64,000 nucleotides of DNA from Henricia sp. BOLD:AAB3569 (Eukaryota; Echinodermata; Asteroidea; Spinulosida; Echinasteridae). Below the pieces are notes generated by a model. It was not told where the DNA came from. It saw nothing but the letters and a program-made list of their open reading frames with translations, and did no database searches. A program made the position numbers and the translations under genes. Shown here piece after piece: positions 35,779 to 46,369 of this stretch. Where the stretch lies: contig JBBELK010000690.1 in NCBI GenBank assembly GCA_037783545.1, positions 62,001 through 126,000 of the forward strand, in the 5' to 3' direction. Position 1 is the stretch's first letter. Each line of letters starts with the position of its first letter.

Positions 35779-35870
35779 TGACCAGTCTAGGCAAGGCATT
35801 GTATTTGGTGGGGTACAATGGCGGACGGTGGCTTCAATTTTATACGTCGTTGCTTCATTCATATCGATGG
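35779..35870. repeat. Single arm of the CCAGTCTAGGC element
   Basis: Matches one arm of 35484-35746, with GGTACAATGGCGGACGGTGG and TTCAATTTTATACG. The partner arm is missing. Confidence 0.55.
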
Positions 35871-35984
35871 TCCAGTTGCTGTGTGTCGTCCATTTTATAT
35901 GTCGCTGACGCGGGCACAAGTTTAAGTTGTGTCCCCTGAATTAGTTTTATAAAATGCAGCTGTTGATGGAAAAGGCACCAGACT

Positions 35985-36980
35985 ACCATGCGTTCCAAAC
36001 TCACGAGTCTTTTATTTGCTCATGTGTAATTTCAAGCCACAGCTTATGAATTCGAACACGGCCTTCGTCCGAGTGTGCAATGAGGCTTGTAACGCACACG
36101 TAGTCTGGTACCTTCTCAACAAGCAGTTTGCAATTTATAAAATCGATACAGGGAACATGGATAAGGTGTGAGGAAATGTCTTTATTTGGCCGCCCCTTGC
36201 GCGTCATCCACATACGCGAACGTTTGCAAACGTTAGTAACAATTTAGAGTGAAAACGAATTGTGCGCCACCAACGTTCGCCAACGTTGGCCAACAAACTG
36301 TTGGTTCCCGTCCACATATTCCACACAGGAGAATATAAGGACAGGTAAAGGGCGCTTCATCTTGATCTGTAATTGGTCGTCTTTGCGCGTGCGCATTGTG
36401 TTTTTTATATTTAAAAATTGTCTAAGCCCTTTGCTTTAGGCAATGTACTTTATTTACATAATTGGATATGTTCGACACGCACGGCCAAGTTACAAATGTC
36501 AATGCAAAATCTGCGCACTTACTAAAAAAATAAAAATAATAATAACCACGTGACGGGCAGAATTCTGCCCATCATGGCTGCCCTTTACCGATCCCTATAT
36601 TTTCGCAATAAGCGAACCAATCTATAGGGATCGGGAACCAATCTAACTGTTGGATTGTTCGCGATGTTCGCGAGTCATTTCAAAATGGCGTGCGCGACAT
36701 GAAAGATGACAGACGATGGTTTGCAGTTTGGAAAATAACAAATAAATTGCACCTTTCGTGGTTTTCTCCCTTATCATTGGCGATACACAATCAATGGCAA
36801 TGTGTCAGATTTCCTCAAAAATTTGGTAAGCAGCGGAGAGCCACATTACAACGTCGGTACGACTGCTGTGGCTGTGGGCGCCGCCATCTTGACAATGTAT
36901 TTTGGCAAACAATCCATTCCACATTGAGCAAACGTTGGCGCCAACGTTAACAAACCGTTCGCGTGTTTGGAACGCAGCCC
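35985..36980. mobile_element. GCGTTCCAAAC element, twice interrupted
   Basis: The left terminus ATGCGTTCCAAAC at about 35988-36000 is split from its continuation ACGCGAACGTTTGCAAACG (from about 36214) by about 210 bases of other DNA. The right end, GTTCGCGTGTTTGGAACGCA, lies at about 36958-36977. The Mutator-like MITE at 36301-36645 sits inside. Related to 17261-17388. Confidence 0.55.
36301..36645 (+). mobile_element. TGGTTCCCG Mutator-like MITE, copy 1
   Basis: It runs from TTGGTTCCCGTCCACATATT to CGGGAACCAATCTA and carries the family interior (GATTGGTCGTCTTTGCGCGT-like, GGGCAGAATTCTGCCC). ACTGTTGG stands on both sides, but the first few bases of the left terminus appear lost. Other copies are 37347-37695 (reverse) and 59478-59811. 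Confidence 0.8.
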
Positions 36981-37331
36981 CGTTCTCACGACCCAATTCA
37001 CCTTAGGCATTGTGTTGGAAAAAAGAGAAATAGAATGCCACATGCTAACTTTGAGACAATGGGGAAAACCCCCTGTATTTTTCGAAGATAACAGAGATCC
37101 GCCGTAGTTTTTTTTCCTTCTTCTTAGGCCTACTTTATTTTCACACGATGTAAATGAAAAAAATGTACACGCATATAGAAAATACACATACATTGACATA
37201 ACAAGAGAAAAAAATAATGTTTTGTGGACGGAGTTTTAATATTGTGGCTACATCGGTTTATATTTGTGATTTTCGAGAGAGATATGAAGGGATTGCAGAA
37301 TTGCAACGATACATTATTGTAATGTTGTGTA

Positions 37332-37843
37332 AAGCCTGGTTTCCATTATATTGGTTCCCGATCCCTATAGATTGGTTCGTTTATTGCGAAAATATAGGGA
37401 TCGGTAAAGGGCAGCCATGACGGGCAGAATTCTGCCCGTCACGTGGTTATTATTATTTATTATTTTTTAGTAAGTGCGCAGATTTTGCATTGACATTTGT
37501 AACTTGGCCGTGCGTGTCGAACATATCCAATTATGTAAATAAAGTACATTGCCTAAAGCAAAGGGCTTGGCCAATTTTTAAATATAAAAAACACAATGCG
37601 CACGCGCAAAGACGACCAATTACAGATCAAGATGAAGCGCCCTTTACCTGTCCTTATATTCTCCTGTGTGGAATATGTGGACGGGAACCAGTCTAGGTTT
37701 CCATATCATCGCAAACAGTAACGCAGACAGTCGGCAAAGTTGAACCAAGTTTAACTTTTCCGATTGTTTCCGTCAGTGTTTGCGTTGCAGTTGTTTGCGT
37801 CTAGTCTGCGTGAGCGCGTTCCGATTATATGGAAACTAGGCTT
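37332..37843. mobile_element. AAGCCTGGTTTCCAT element hosting a MITE
   Basis: Left end AAGCCTGGTTTCCAT and right end ATGGAAACTAGGCTT. The MITE 37347-37695 has jumped into the left terminus and duplicated GGTTTCCAT. The interior has several TTTGCGT(C/T) and GCAAACAG motifs. Confidence 0.65.
37347..37695 (-). mobile_element. TGGTTCCCG Mutator-like MITE, copy 2
   Basis: 349 bases with ends TATATTGGTTCCCG and, complemented, TAGACTGGTTCCCG. It is flanked by a perfect 9-bp direct repeat GGTTTCCAT at 37338-37346 and 37696-37704. A 9-bp duplication points to the Mutator (MULE) superfamily. Reverse orientation relative to 36301-36645. Confidence 0.85.
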
Positions 37844-38418
37844 AAATCTTATTTTTGGCAAATATTGTGGAGATCCGATTTCATACAAAAGGTTCATTGT
37901 GCTGTAGATTAGGAGATAGGAAAGACTGCATGATATCTTTTGAGTGCGTCCGAATTACTTGGAAGGAAAGAATTGTTTAAACCAAAAGATATAGCCAGCT
38001 GTCACTGAATCGTGAGAACATACAAGCCATTGAAGCCGTAGCCGAGTGCCATTTTGCCGCGGCCTATAAGGCTGGGTTCAAAGTACGGCCTGCTGATGAG
38101 ATTTTACATGTCAAATTACTTTTTTAGTGAATTACTGGCCTTTGTGCTGAGTTTTAAAATGTCTCCTGTGTTTCTGTGTGTGTTTCATATGAAGGTCACA
38201 TTCGGTGTTATTTATTCTATTCCCCACCCCATCTTTTCCTCACAGAAGTGAGATTCCGTTAAGTGCCGAAAGAAAAAGTTTAGTGCCTCACCAAAAACAA
38301 AAGTTACAGTATTAACTTTTACTTTACTTATATCAACTCAAAATGACGAAGGAGATGTAGTTTTATAAGTGCGAGGAAAAAACCCTGGGGAAATCTCCTG
38401 GGGAAACTCACGGAGTCA

Positions 38419-38575
38419 ATGAACCTGAAACATAATGACGTCACGGTTTGTTTACATACGTGCAAATTTACGGGTACCTGACGATAGGTCGCAGGGTACC
38501 AGACGACATAGCGCCACAGGAAAGCACGTATGTACACAAACCGTGACGTCATTACTCATTATAATTCAGGTCATT
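38419..38575. mobile_element. TGACGTCACGG short inverted-repeat element
   Basis: AATGAACCTGAAACATAATG then ACGTCACGG on the left; the right arm complement is AATGACCTGAATTATAATGA then GTAATGACGTCACGG. The middle contains GGTACCAGACGACATA, shared with the partial copy at 63623-63722. The end sequence resembles the 986-bp element at 10184-11169. Confidence 0.75.
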
Positions 38576-39847
38576 CAGTTGGGACTGCAGAACCAATTTA
38601 CATACCGCACGCCCAGGATTCGAACTCGGAACGCCGAAGGTGAAAGGCTCATTTTGGGCCTCGTGACTACACGACGTCGTACTTTATAACGACACGACTC
38701 GTCATTGTCAACTCAATGTAAATTTAACAATCGCTCAAACATAAAATGTCAATGTTGTCCGTACATTTATTGAGTCGTGATTGTCATGGCAATGGTCATT
38801 GTATGTTAATCATCGCCGTCATTTCTGATCGTCCTCTTTTCATCTTTCACCACGTTACCGTTCACGTGAGTCCTTTGAAAAGTCTGCTCTCTGTGCATTG
38901 AGGGAAAAGTGGATGAAGTAACATGAATCAGGAAGAGTCATATCGCATGGACTAGACGTGACGACGTAGATTGTATACGTGAATGTATGTACCTCGTAGA
39001 CGTGAGTTGAGTGTGTATTGGCATGGCAATATGGAGTGTGGCTGGCTCGCTTTATGGGCATAACGGCAGGCCGGCCACATGCCGGTCGCGTGCCACTCGT
39101 TTCAAAGTCCTCCTTGGATCCAGGAGCCACGTGGCCCACTGGAATCCCCTGGGTCCACAGAACCGTCACTGGTAGCACCAAGCCAAAACCACTTTCGGTT
39201 TGCTTTTCATTTTTTCGACCTCGGGGGTTTCGTCGCCGAATAAGTCCCTGGCCAAACGCAACCCCTGGCGATGACCGACCACGAAAGAACGCTACTCGTC
39301 AGGACACGGACCGGACAAGCCGTGCTGACACTTGCTTCTAGCCCCGCGGCGTGGTGAACAACCTCCCCGCTCACCCACCACTCGTGGCACTGATGAGGGA
39401 GATAGTAATACCCACTAATGCACCGTGGATGTACGCAACTGTTAGGACGAGCGGGGAAAAGGAAACAAATCCCCTGTAAACCAAACCGGAATTGCAGGTG
39501 GGCGCATTTGGGGCAGGGCTTGACTGACAACCCCGCTGGCGTATACCAGAACCAGAGAGGGTACCTAAGCGCACTTATGGGTCGGGTGACCGGCATGAAG
39601 CCGGCACGTGCGTCGGTGGTCTTTTGACGTCAATCTTCGCATTGCTTTTCAACCGGATTGTGCATGACACGAGACGGCAAAAAGACGGTTTGTAAATGGA
39701 TGGACTACAGGACATTCCATACGACCCGCGGCCGACTGGTCCACTCCCGGTCTATGTACTTTAGCCACCCGCATTCGTTTTGATTCATGAGTTCATACGA
39801 TGACATTCGAGTGCATATTTTTATTATTATTATTATTATTATTATTG

Positions 39848-40154
39848 TAATGCCGCAATAGGGCGACAATTCGGGAAGCCTTTCCCCGGGGACTACCGAC
39901 ATTTCGGCAAGAACCACTCAAAATGACACATTATTTTTTTACCCGAAGCTTCCAAAAATGGTTACAGACCTAAGAAAATTGGTTCTAGACCTAATAAAAA
40001 TGGTTTTCGATTTAAAAAAAAATTGTTTTTGACCTAAAAAAAATGATTTTTAATCTCAAAAATATTAGGGCGACACCAAAATGTCGCCCTAATAGAGCGT
40101 GTCGCCCTAATATAGCTTTTTTACACACAAATTGTCGCCCTATCCTAGCATCCA
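39848..40154 (-). mobile_element. AGGGCGACA inverted-repeat element, copy 2
   Basis: Reverse-oriented, collinear with 4657-4955: TGCCGCAATAGGGCGACAAT at its left and CGCCCTATCCTAGCATCCA at its right. Flanked by (TTA)n on one side and a SINE on the other. Confidence 0.8.
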
Positions 40155-40160
40155 TATTTT

Positions 40161-40507
40161 TTTATTATTTCTTTCTGGTATTCATACCAAGGATTCCGCA
40201 ATAGTGCTCATTGCACTGTCACTCGCAAGCATGAGGAAACCCATGAAGAATTCGAATTAGAAATGACCAGAGACACCGGGGAATATATCCCCTTGCTCTT
40301 TACGAAAGAATGCTCTGGGATCTTTAGAGTGCGTTACCATTACCTAACACACTGGACCAACTTTTCATCCCTTCCGAAGGATGGAGCAGTGTGGTTGAGT
40401 GCCTTGCCCAAGGGCACAGGTACCGCAGCCGGATTCGAACCCGCAACCCCACGTTTTCACCCATGATTACGAGTCAATGACCCAAACCACTGGGCCACGG
40501 TACCCCA
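40161..40507 (-). mobile_element. SINE family A, copy 3
   Basis: Full-length on the - strand: tail TTTCTTTCTGGTATTCATAC at the left, tRNA-like head ending GGCCACGGTACCCC at the right. A few deletions relative to 16857-17208. It ends about 0.5 kb before exon 2 of the homeobox gene. Confidence 0.88.
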
Positions 40508-41011
40508 CAGCCTCCTTTTAGATGCTGTGCCAGTGTATTATGTCAAGCGTCTTTTATTATGCCAAAGCGGAAATAATTCCACACTGATAATTCTACCATC
40601 AACCCTGAAAAACAAGTGTCAACATTTTTAAAAACTTGCCAACAAAAGCACGGTATGCCGGATTTTAAACAGTCTATATCAACATTTAAAAGTCATGCCA
40701 ACCTTTTTTTTCTTGCGTAACATTTGCAAAATATGCGTTAACTTTGTAAAATTATTATTTTCGCTTTGGCGTGCCATAGTATGGACACAGTAATGGCAGA
40801 TAGCAACCGGTTGTCAAGAAAGTGAAACCCAAGAATAAGGCCGTGTCCAAATTAAATGGCTAAGTCTTAAAATTACAAACGGGTTTATGGAAAGCCAACA
40901 TATCGGACGCGGCCTCCTCGCTGGGTATCAAGTTGCCATGTTGGAATTTTTCAACCAGTTAAAAGAACATATTAAAACCCACGATGTCGCTTTCTCTTTT
41001 TGTTTGTCCAG

Positions 41012-41169
41012 TGTCTGCCTCCTTGAAGGCCGGCAGTTCACGGCCCAAACGTCGCCCCTACTCCAAACTGCAGTTGATTCATCTGGAACAGGAGTTTCAG
41101 CGGAGTATGTACCCGTGCCGCGAGCGACGCGTCTGGCTCTCGCAGGTTCTCAATCTCACCGAACGTCAG
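41012..41169 (+). CDS. Posterior-Hox-like homeobox gene, exon 2 (homeodomain 1-44)
   Basis: Entered through a polypyrimidine tract and AG at 41010-41011; phase 1 completes a Val codon with the last base of exon 1. It encodes residues 139-191: a short VSASLKAGS linker, then the homeodomain from about residue 148. The N-terminal arm and helix 1 read RPKRRPYSKLQLIHLEQEF. P7, Y8, L16 and F20 are where the family has them, and KR-x-PY-(S/T)-K is the mark of the posterior (Abd-B, Hox9-15) class. Helix 2 is unusual (P26, C27, W33). The exon ends LNLTERQ/GTAAGT, that is between homeodomain positions 44 and 45, phase 0. Emx, Vax and Not genes also have introns here, so class rests on the arm residues and LTERQ. 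Confidence 0.85.
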
Positions 41170-41454
41170 GTAAGTACAGCTAGAGGCAGTGCACCACACA
41201 AAACAAAAACAATTTCCCCTCAAAGCATTCTGTGGCTGAAAATGTATCCCCACTATAAAGGGCCAATTAGAACATTTTAACTTAGAGCATTTCAAGCCTT
41301 AATTTTAATCAAAAATTTCAGAGTGCCAAGCCAACAGATCGCGCCGGCCTTGTAGGAACATTTATTTCTTTAAATACCACTATATTATGGATTATGAGCT
41401 CCCCTCCTCCCTATATATAGATTATTTAAAAATTAACGAGCTCGGCGCAAGATC

Positions 41455-42058
41455 TGCCAACTATGAAGTGCCATGGCCAAGTGGTGTATATTGTACCGAA
41501 TGCAACACTTTAGTTAATTCACAGGTTGTGGGGTGAAATCTCACCCCAGCCCGCCATTAGTTGTGCATGTGCTCTTAGACAAGGCAATTTGCCATAAATT
41601 GACTCTCTCGACCCAGAAGTAGTGGGTACCTGCGAGGGCAGTGAACAGGGTTGTAGTCGAGTCCATCACAAGTCTATCACAAGTCCAGAGCCGATAAAAT
41701 CCGTGACAAGCCCCGCACAAGTCCGTCACAAGTTCAGTAACAAGAAGCAAAAGAAGAACACGCACAAAAGAATGCCTTTGTTGGAGATCATTTGAACAGC
41801 TTGTGACTTGGAGTAAGACCCAGGGACTTGTGGAGGCTTGTGAGGACTTGTGATGGACTTGTGATGGACTTGTGATGGACTTGTGATGGACTCGACTACA
41901 ACCCTGGTGGTAAAAGGCGATGTGTGTGCGTAAGCTGCACAGTATGGTACTGCATGCTCCCCAGGGAGTTGAGGATTAAGTAATGTTATTGAGCCCAATG
42001 ACCAGGGGTAATAATGCAAAGCGCATTAAGACTGCTTGTCAAATGCACTATATAAGAA
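41455..42058 (+). mobile_element. SINE family D, copy 2, split by a hAT MITE
   Basis: The head is a worn tRNA-like sequence (CATGGCCAAGTGG as box A) followed by GTGCTCTTAGACAAGGCAAT and TCTCGACCCAGAAGTAGTGGG. After the insertion 41646-41906 it resumes with CTCCCCAGGGAGTTGAGGAT and GAGCCCAATGACCAGGGGTA, ending AATGCACTATATAAG. Lies in intron 2 of the homeobox gene (41170-42249). Confidence 0.75.
41646..41906. mobile_element. hAT-type MITE CAGGGTTGTAGTCGAGTC
   Basis: Ends CAGGGTTGTAGTCGAGTCCA and an exact complement at the right. The right arm includes four or five direct repeats of ACTTGTGATGG. The 8-base flanks GCAGTGAA and GTGGTAAA match at 5 positions, compatible with an old hAT duplication. 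Inserted in a SINE, in intron 2. Confidence 0.8.
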
Positions 42059-42249
42059 TGGAACAGAATAAATAGTCGCATAAAACTGATTTCGCGTGTG
42101 GCCTTTGCAAACAAATTACCCAGTGAAATTTGTGCCATCCGAGCGATGGGGAAAATAACGATTCTGATTGTACTGTGTTACCCTTTTGCTTTTTCTTTTC
42201 CAATGCCGTATATTAAAGCCCACCGATGTTTTGTTTTGTTCTCATCCAG

Positions 42250-42378
42250 GTGAAAATTTGGTTCCAGAACCGCCGAACGAAGCTGAAACGCACGATGGAT
42301 CGGGAAGAGCGTGAGAACGCGCAGATGCAACGCGACATGGCCACCCTCGCCATGAAGTTTTACGACCCCGCCCCCTAG
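42250..42378 (+). CDS. Posterior-Hox-like homeobox gene, exon 3 (helix 3 and tail)
   Basis: After the AG at 42248-42249 it encodes residues 192-233. The recognition helix is VKIWFQNRRTKLKR, with W48, F49, Q50, N51 and R53 intact, so a DNA-binding protein is expected. Position 54 is Thr where posterior Hox proteins usually have Met. The homeodomain ends near M207. A 26-residue tail, rich in Arg, Glu and Met and ending FYDPAP, runs to TAG 42376-42378. It joins in phase 0 with exon 2. AATAAA follows within 35 bases of the stop. The long open frame on the opposite strand is its shadow. Confidence 0.85.
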   Translation: MKIWFQNRRTKLKRTMDREERENAQMQRDMATLAMKFYDPAP

Positions 42379-42411
42379 GGCCACCTCTTTCTCTCTGAAA
42401 ACAAAGCGAAG

Positions 42412-42451
42412 AATAAATTTGGTCGCGACACATGTAATAAAATTGAATAAA
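42412..42451 (+). terminator. Poly(A) signals of the homeobox gene
   Basis: Three AATAAA hexamers at 42412-42417, 42436-42441 and 42446-42451, starting 34 bases after the stop codon. They imply a very short 3' untranslated region, with cleavage probably near 42465. Confidence 0.65.
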
Positions 42452-42464
42452 TTTATTGGAGCCG

Positions 42465-42530
42465 ATTTCATATGCAGCACGATATGTGGCAGAGACCATC
42501 CCCCAACCACTGTTCCCCCATTGTGTCCAG
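42465..42530 (+). repeat. CATATGCAGCACGATATG repeat, copy 1
   Basis: CATATGCAGCACGATATG, then CAACCACTGTTCCCCCATTG; the same order occurs at 53897-53965. It begins at the end of the homeobox transcript, followed by GCGGCGTAGCTAGGGTT and G-rich DNA (about 27 consecutive G near 42806-42832). Confidence 0.6.
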
Positions 42531-42883
42531 CGGCGTAGCTAGGGTTCTCTCCATAGGGGGGCGACTGGGGGTGCTGGACGTGTCTGTGGGAGGGCGGCCA
42601 TGTAATACCAAACAATTTCGGGAGGGGGGGGAGTGTAAATTTTGTACATATTACATTCACACCACCGTACTTTACACCAGACTTTATGCAGTTTCCTTGA
42701 GAAAAAAAAATCAGAAACAAATATATAATAAATTTATTTACAATGAAAGTATTATGGGGAAAGCCATGCCACAATATTTTTCTCCGTTTGCCAAATTTCC
42801 AGTGGGGGAGGGGGGGGGGGGGGGGGGGGGGGGTTGGCTGGAGCGACTGGGGGTGCGACGACTTTTCTTGGGGCGCCCCAACT

Positions 42884-43749
42884 GTAGCTATCGCCTAAAT
42901 TTGTTGGAGCTTGTTGGATGAAACGGACCGATAGCAGAGTAGAACGCCTGTCACGTGAAGGCAGCAGCCAGCCGCCGTCAAGATATATTGGATTAGGCCT
43001 ATGTCGAGTCCTGTGGTCGAGCGCATCCAACAACGCCCAACTTCGTGTTGACTACTTGTTGGTTGTGTAGACGAGCCAATATGACGGTATTTGTCTGCCA
43101 GCAAGAACCAATAGAAGGTTGGAACTTGTTTGGCGTTGCATGGATGCGCTCGTCCACACGACCCAGCATGATCCAAAATACATGTATATATACATGGGTC
43201 TGTCCACAGTAATGGGGTACATTTCTGTAACATTCAAGATCTTGGGTCCCAGTTCACTTCAAATGTCTTAATTTTATCTTTAAATTATCAAGCTAAACTG
43301 AGGAAATAACTTTTTCACCAAGGAGTAAGAAAAATAGTCCTACAACATACATTTGTGAAAACCTCGTGCACAAATTTTCCTATTACGCATGTAACAAAGA
43401 CGGAAAAAAATGTCACAAAAATGTCTGTCCACGTTACCTACGTAATAGGAAAATTTGTACACTTGCTTTTCAAAAATGTATGTTGTGGCAGCAATTTCTT
43501 ACCTTTTTGGGCAAAAGTTATCTCCTGAGAACAAAACAAGGACATTTCTTTAATTCTGAGATAAACTAAAGACATCTGAAAGGAATTATTGACTTGTTTT
43601 TCAAATGTACCCCATTACTGTGGACAGACCCACATGTATTTTGACTGCAGTTGGCTGCATGCCTTCATGCACGTGACAGTCGCTGTACTCTGTTAATTGG
43701 TATGTTTCATCCAAACATTAACCTCCAACAAATTTAGGCGATTGCTACA
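42884..43749. mobile_element. TGTAGC(T/A)ATCGCCTAAAT element
   Basis: The ends TGTAGCTATCGCCTAAATTT and, complemented, TGTAGCAATCGCCTAAATTT continue through GTTGGA to GTTTCATCC. It contains a second complete element (43195-43632). Non-coding. Confidence 0.8.
43195..43632. mobile_element. TGGGTCTGTCCACAGTAATG element (nested)
   Basis: Perfect inverted ends TGGGTCTGTCCACAGTAATG then GGGTACATTT. An inner pair AATTTTCCTATTACG and CGTAATAGGAAAATTT sits at about 43374-43455. Nested in 42884-43749. Confidence 0.85.
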
Positions 43750-44826
43750 TGACTCAACTTGTCAGATGATGGTGGACGTTGTGCGTCACACCATCCAACA
43801 TCGATGAGAAATTTCTTTGGACGTTGACCGGCAAAAAGTATATATTTTTGGCATTTCGCAGTTTTACGGTGTCATTATGTAAACCTAACGCAGCAGCTGA
43901 TGATAAAAACGACTATTACTCGATTATAGCCAAGTTATTTTGTGTTGCTTTTCCCCTCAATGCGCGTTTTATTTTGTCTGAAGAAAAATCTGAATTTTCT
44001 TGACGTACAGGGACAAGCGTCTGCTCCGGTATTTGGTCCGATGATCCGGTAAATCGCACAGGTGTGCGGCGGGCTTAAGATGGCCAATGCGTTGCTTAAA
44101 TTTTCGCACGACCGTCTGCTGTTGCACACCTTTTATTGTACAAAGGTCAATTGGGCCAACCGGTACGTGCAACTTTAGCTTATGTCCTGACGTCAAGTTT
44201 GCTCAGACGTGCGCGTTCTATAAAGTTTGAAACCTGCATCATACTCCCCTGAAAGAAATGCGCACATGTAACAAAATGTGGCGTCATAGCGTATACCAGC
44301 CTTGCCATTTAAAATCAATGTTGGTCACTTTTTTGCGTAAGAATTTGCGTGTCAAACACTAACTAGTCTGGCCACGTTTGGCCGCCGATAATGAATCTAA
44401 TACAAGTTGAGGTTTTTCTTTTCATCTAGTTGGCCACAAATTTGCAGTACTTTAAAAGCTATAAATTCAAACCCATTTTGTAAAGAGAAAATTATGTAAA
44501 TATTTTAAACAGGTCGCCGCACTTGCAGTCTTGTAAAATCATGCTGAATATCTACTTAGAACAAGTTCGAACATCGACTATAGTCAACTACAAGTTCGCC
44601 GGCTTCGCCCAAGTGGCGTGCGTGGACCGAACGTAATCTATTTTACTCGGTCGATAGCTGTCGACTATATATTTGGAACATGCATAACAGCCCTATTATA
44701 CTGGTAACCGCTCTACGTGTGTGTTTCCGCGTTCAATTGGAAACCGCCGTTCCTGTCTGATCATCTGATGAAAGTTAACTGTAGTCTCTTCGAATGTTGC
44801 TCTTAGTCGTTTTGAACCACGGGATA
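43750..44826. other. Non-coding stretch 43.7-44.8 kb
   Basis: No gene or element ends recognised. Confidence 0.4.
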
Positions 44827-44941
44827 TAGACCGCACCGAATAGCTGCCATCTTGTATAGGGCAGTTTCTTTGTTCCTTTGTATGGGGACATGTATGGTTG
44901 CACAACTGCCCTACAAGATGGCAGCTATTCGATACGGTCTA
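44827..44941. mobile_element. TAGACCGTATCGAAT MITE, copy 2 (shortened)
   Basis: 115 bases: TAGACCGCACCGAATAGCTG to GCAGCTATTCGATACGGTCTA. Lacks about 30 bases of the middle found in the other copies. Confidence 0.88.
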
Positions 44942-45249
44942 TTCACCTGGAAATTATCCCACTTTTTGCCTCAGATTCAGGAAATGTCTTGTATAAGTGT
45001 GGAATTCGCATGTAGAATGTTTAGTGATGAAATTGGACAAATAGACCAACTGACTTTTTCTCAGTTATGACGCTGTGTAAAATACTGAAACTATGTAATG
45101 CATAAGAAGAAAAAAAATAAGTTTTTTATCTTGGGCGGCCGAGTTGGCGTGGTGGTTCTTCCCCCCACACACACACATTTCTAAAACTGTACATTCTTCT
45201 TAATCTGGAATAAAAATGTAAATAAGGCGAAGTTTAATCTAATTCCGTA

Positions 45250-45395
45250 TAGACCGTATCGAATATCCGCCATTTCGTGGGGGAGTTTCTTTGTCCCTTG
45301 AGGGCATGCGTGGTTGCACATGTTGTGCTTCCATTGTTGAACGGTTTAAGTAACAAAAGGTGCCCCACGAAATGGCGGCTATTCGATACGGTCTA
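45250..45395. mobile_element. TAGACCGTATCGAAT MITE, copy 3
   Basis: 146 bases, same length as 18711-18856 and 46370-46515. The middle reads in the direction opposite to copy 1 (CTTTGTCCCTTGAGGGCATG first). Confidence 0.9.
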
Positions 45396-46369
45396 TATAG
45401 TTGATGGCATAAAGGCCCCAAGTTGCGAAAAATGAGGTAAATTTAAGAACAACGACGCCTTTTTCTTGCCGTAGCTTAAAACAGTAATTATCAATAACGG
45501 ATTTTTATTCATGACTTTATTTTAGAACTGATACGAATGGTGGGTAATATAATTATGTACTTTACAAATCCCGTCCGTGAATGATTGTTGTTTACAGCCA
45601 GAGGTGTTCCACGATAATTTTATATTTACAAATGTAGTTTAATGAAAACAATATTTTTGTACTATCCGGTCGTTGTGTCTATTAAAAGAAAATAGAAGTT
45701 GAAAGGAATTCCAAAACAACTTATATACGCAAATAATTGTTCACCGTATATAATTGGACTACTTAATACGTTCGTACACAATGTATGTGCATTTTGTATA
45801 TAGGCCTCAATGATAGGCCTACATGTATTCGTCTGATATATAGTATATGCCATTCCCAGTCACCTTACTCCCATCAACCCTATAGGTTTAAGGGGGATGT
45901 TCACATCAAAATAGTGCTATCCACAACATTGTCCCCCGAAATACAAAAAAAATAACAAAATGTTGATTTTATAAATTTTAAATTATTCGGCAGGCTGGTT
46001 TCACACTATAAGCCTTCTGGCGCGCAAATTTGGGAAAATTGAGTGCAAACGACGCACTTAAAATCACAGAACCACAAAGCACTTTACTGCCGAGTTCATT
46101 TTGTGATTTTCAGTCATATTTACACGCGAAAAAGCTCAGTGTGAATCCAGCCTTAACAATGTTTTTTCCTATACAATTTGCACTGGGATCGAAGAAATAA
46201 TCGATCCACCGTGTATTCAATACATTTTTTTTAAATGTGGAGTTCACACTAACAATTTTATCCGATTAGACGAGAGTTTGTTTCTGGGACATGGATAACT
46301 ATGGTCTGATATGAACATGCCCTAAATATTTAGTTAACAGCTAGCGATTGACCACATGTTTGCCCTCTA

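Larger units (their letters stand above)
30742..41011 (+). other. Intron 1 of the homeobox gene (10.3 kb)
   Basis: GTAAGA donor at 30742 and TTTCTCTTTTTGTTTGTCCAG acceptor region ending at 41011. The first 2 kb are free of recognised repeats. The rest holds at least eight mobile elements listed separately (32880-33110, 34412-35085, 35484-35746, 35985-36980, 37332-37843, 38419-38575, 39848-40154, 40161-40507). A run of 18 G lies at about 32465-32482 and a (TTA)n microsatellite at about 39820-39845. Confidence 0.7.

Noticed and set aside
38600-38690. tRNA-like sequence on the - strand
   Set aside because: A box-B-like GAGTTCGAATCCT is present but no consistent anticodon arm or acceptor pairing; at most a worn SINE head.
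30327-42378. Emx, Vax or Not identity for the homeobox gene
   Set aside because: The intron at 44/45 and Thr54 fit those families, but P7-Y8 and LTERQ fit posterior Hox better. Kept as an alternative, not as the call.
42178-42774. 198-codon open frame antisense to the last homeobox exon
   Set aside because: Shadow of exon 3 and adjoining repeat DNA; no domain character and an AT-rich end.
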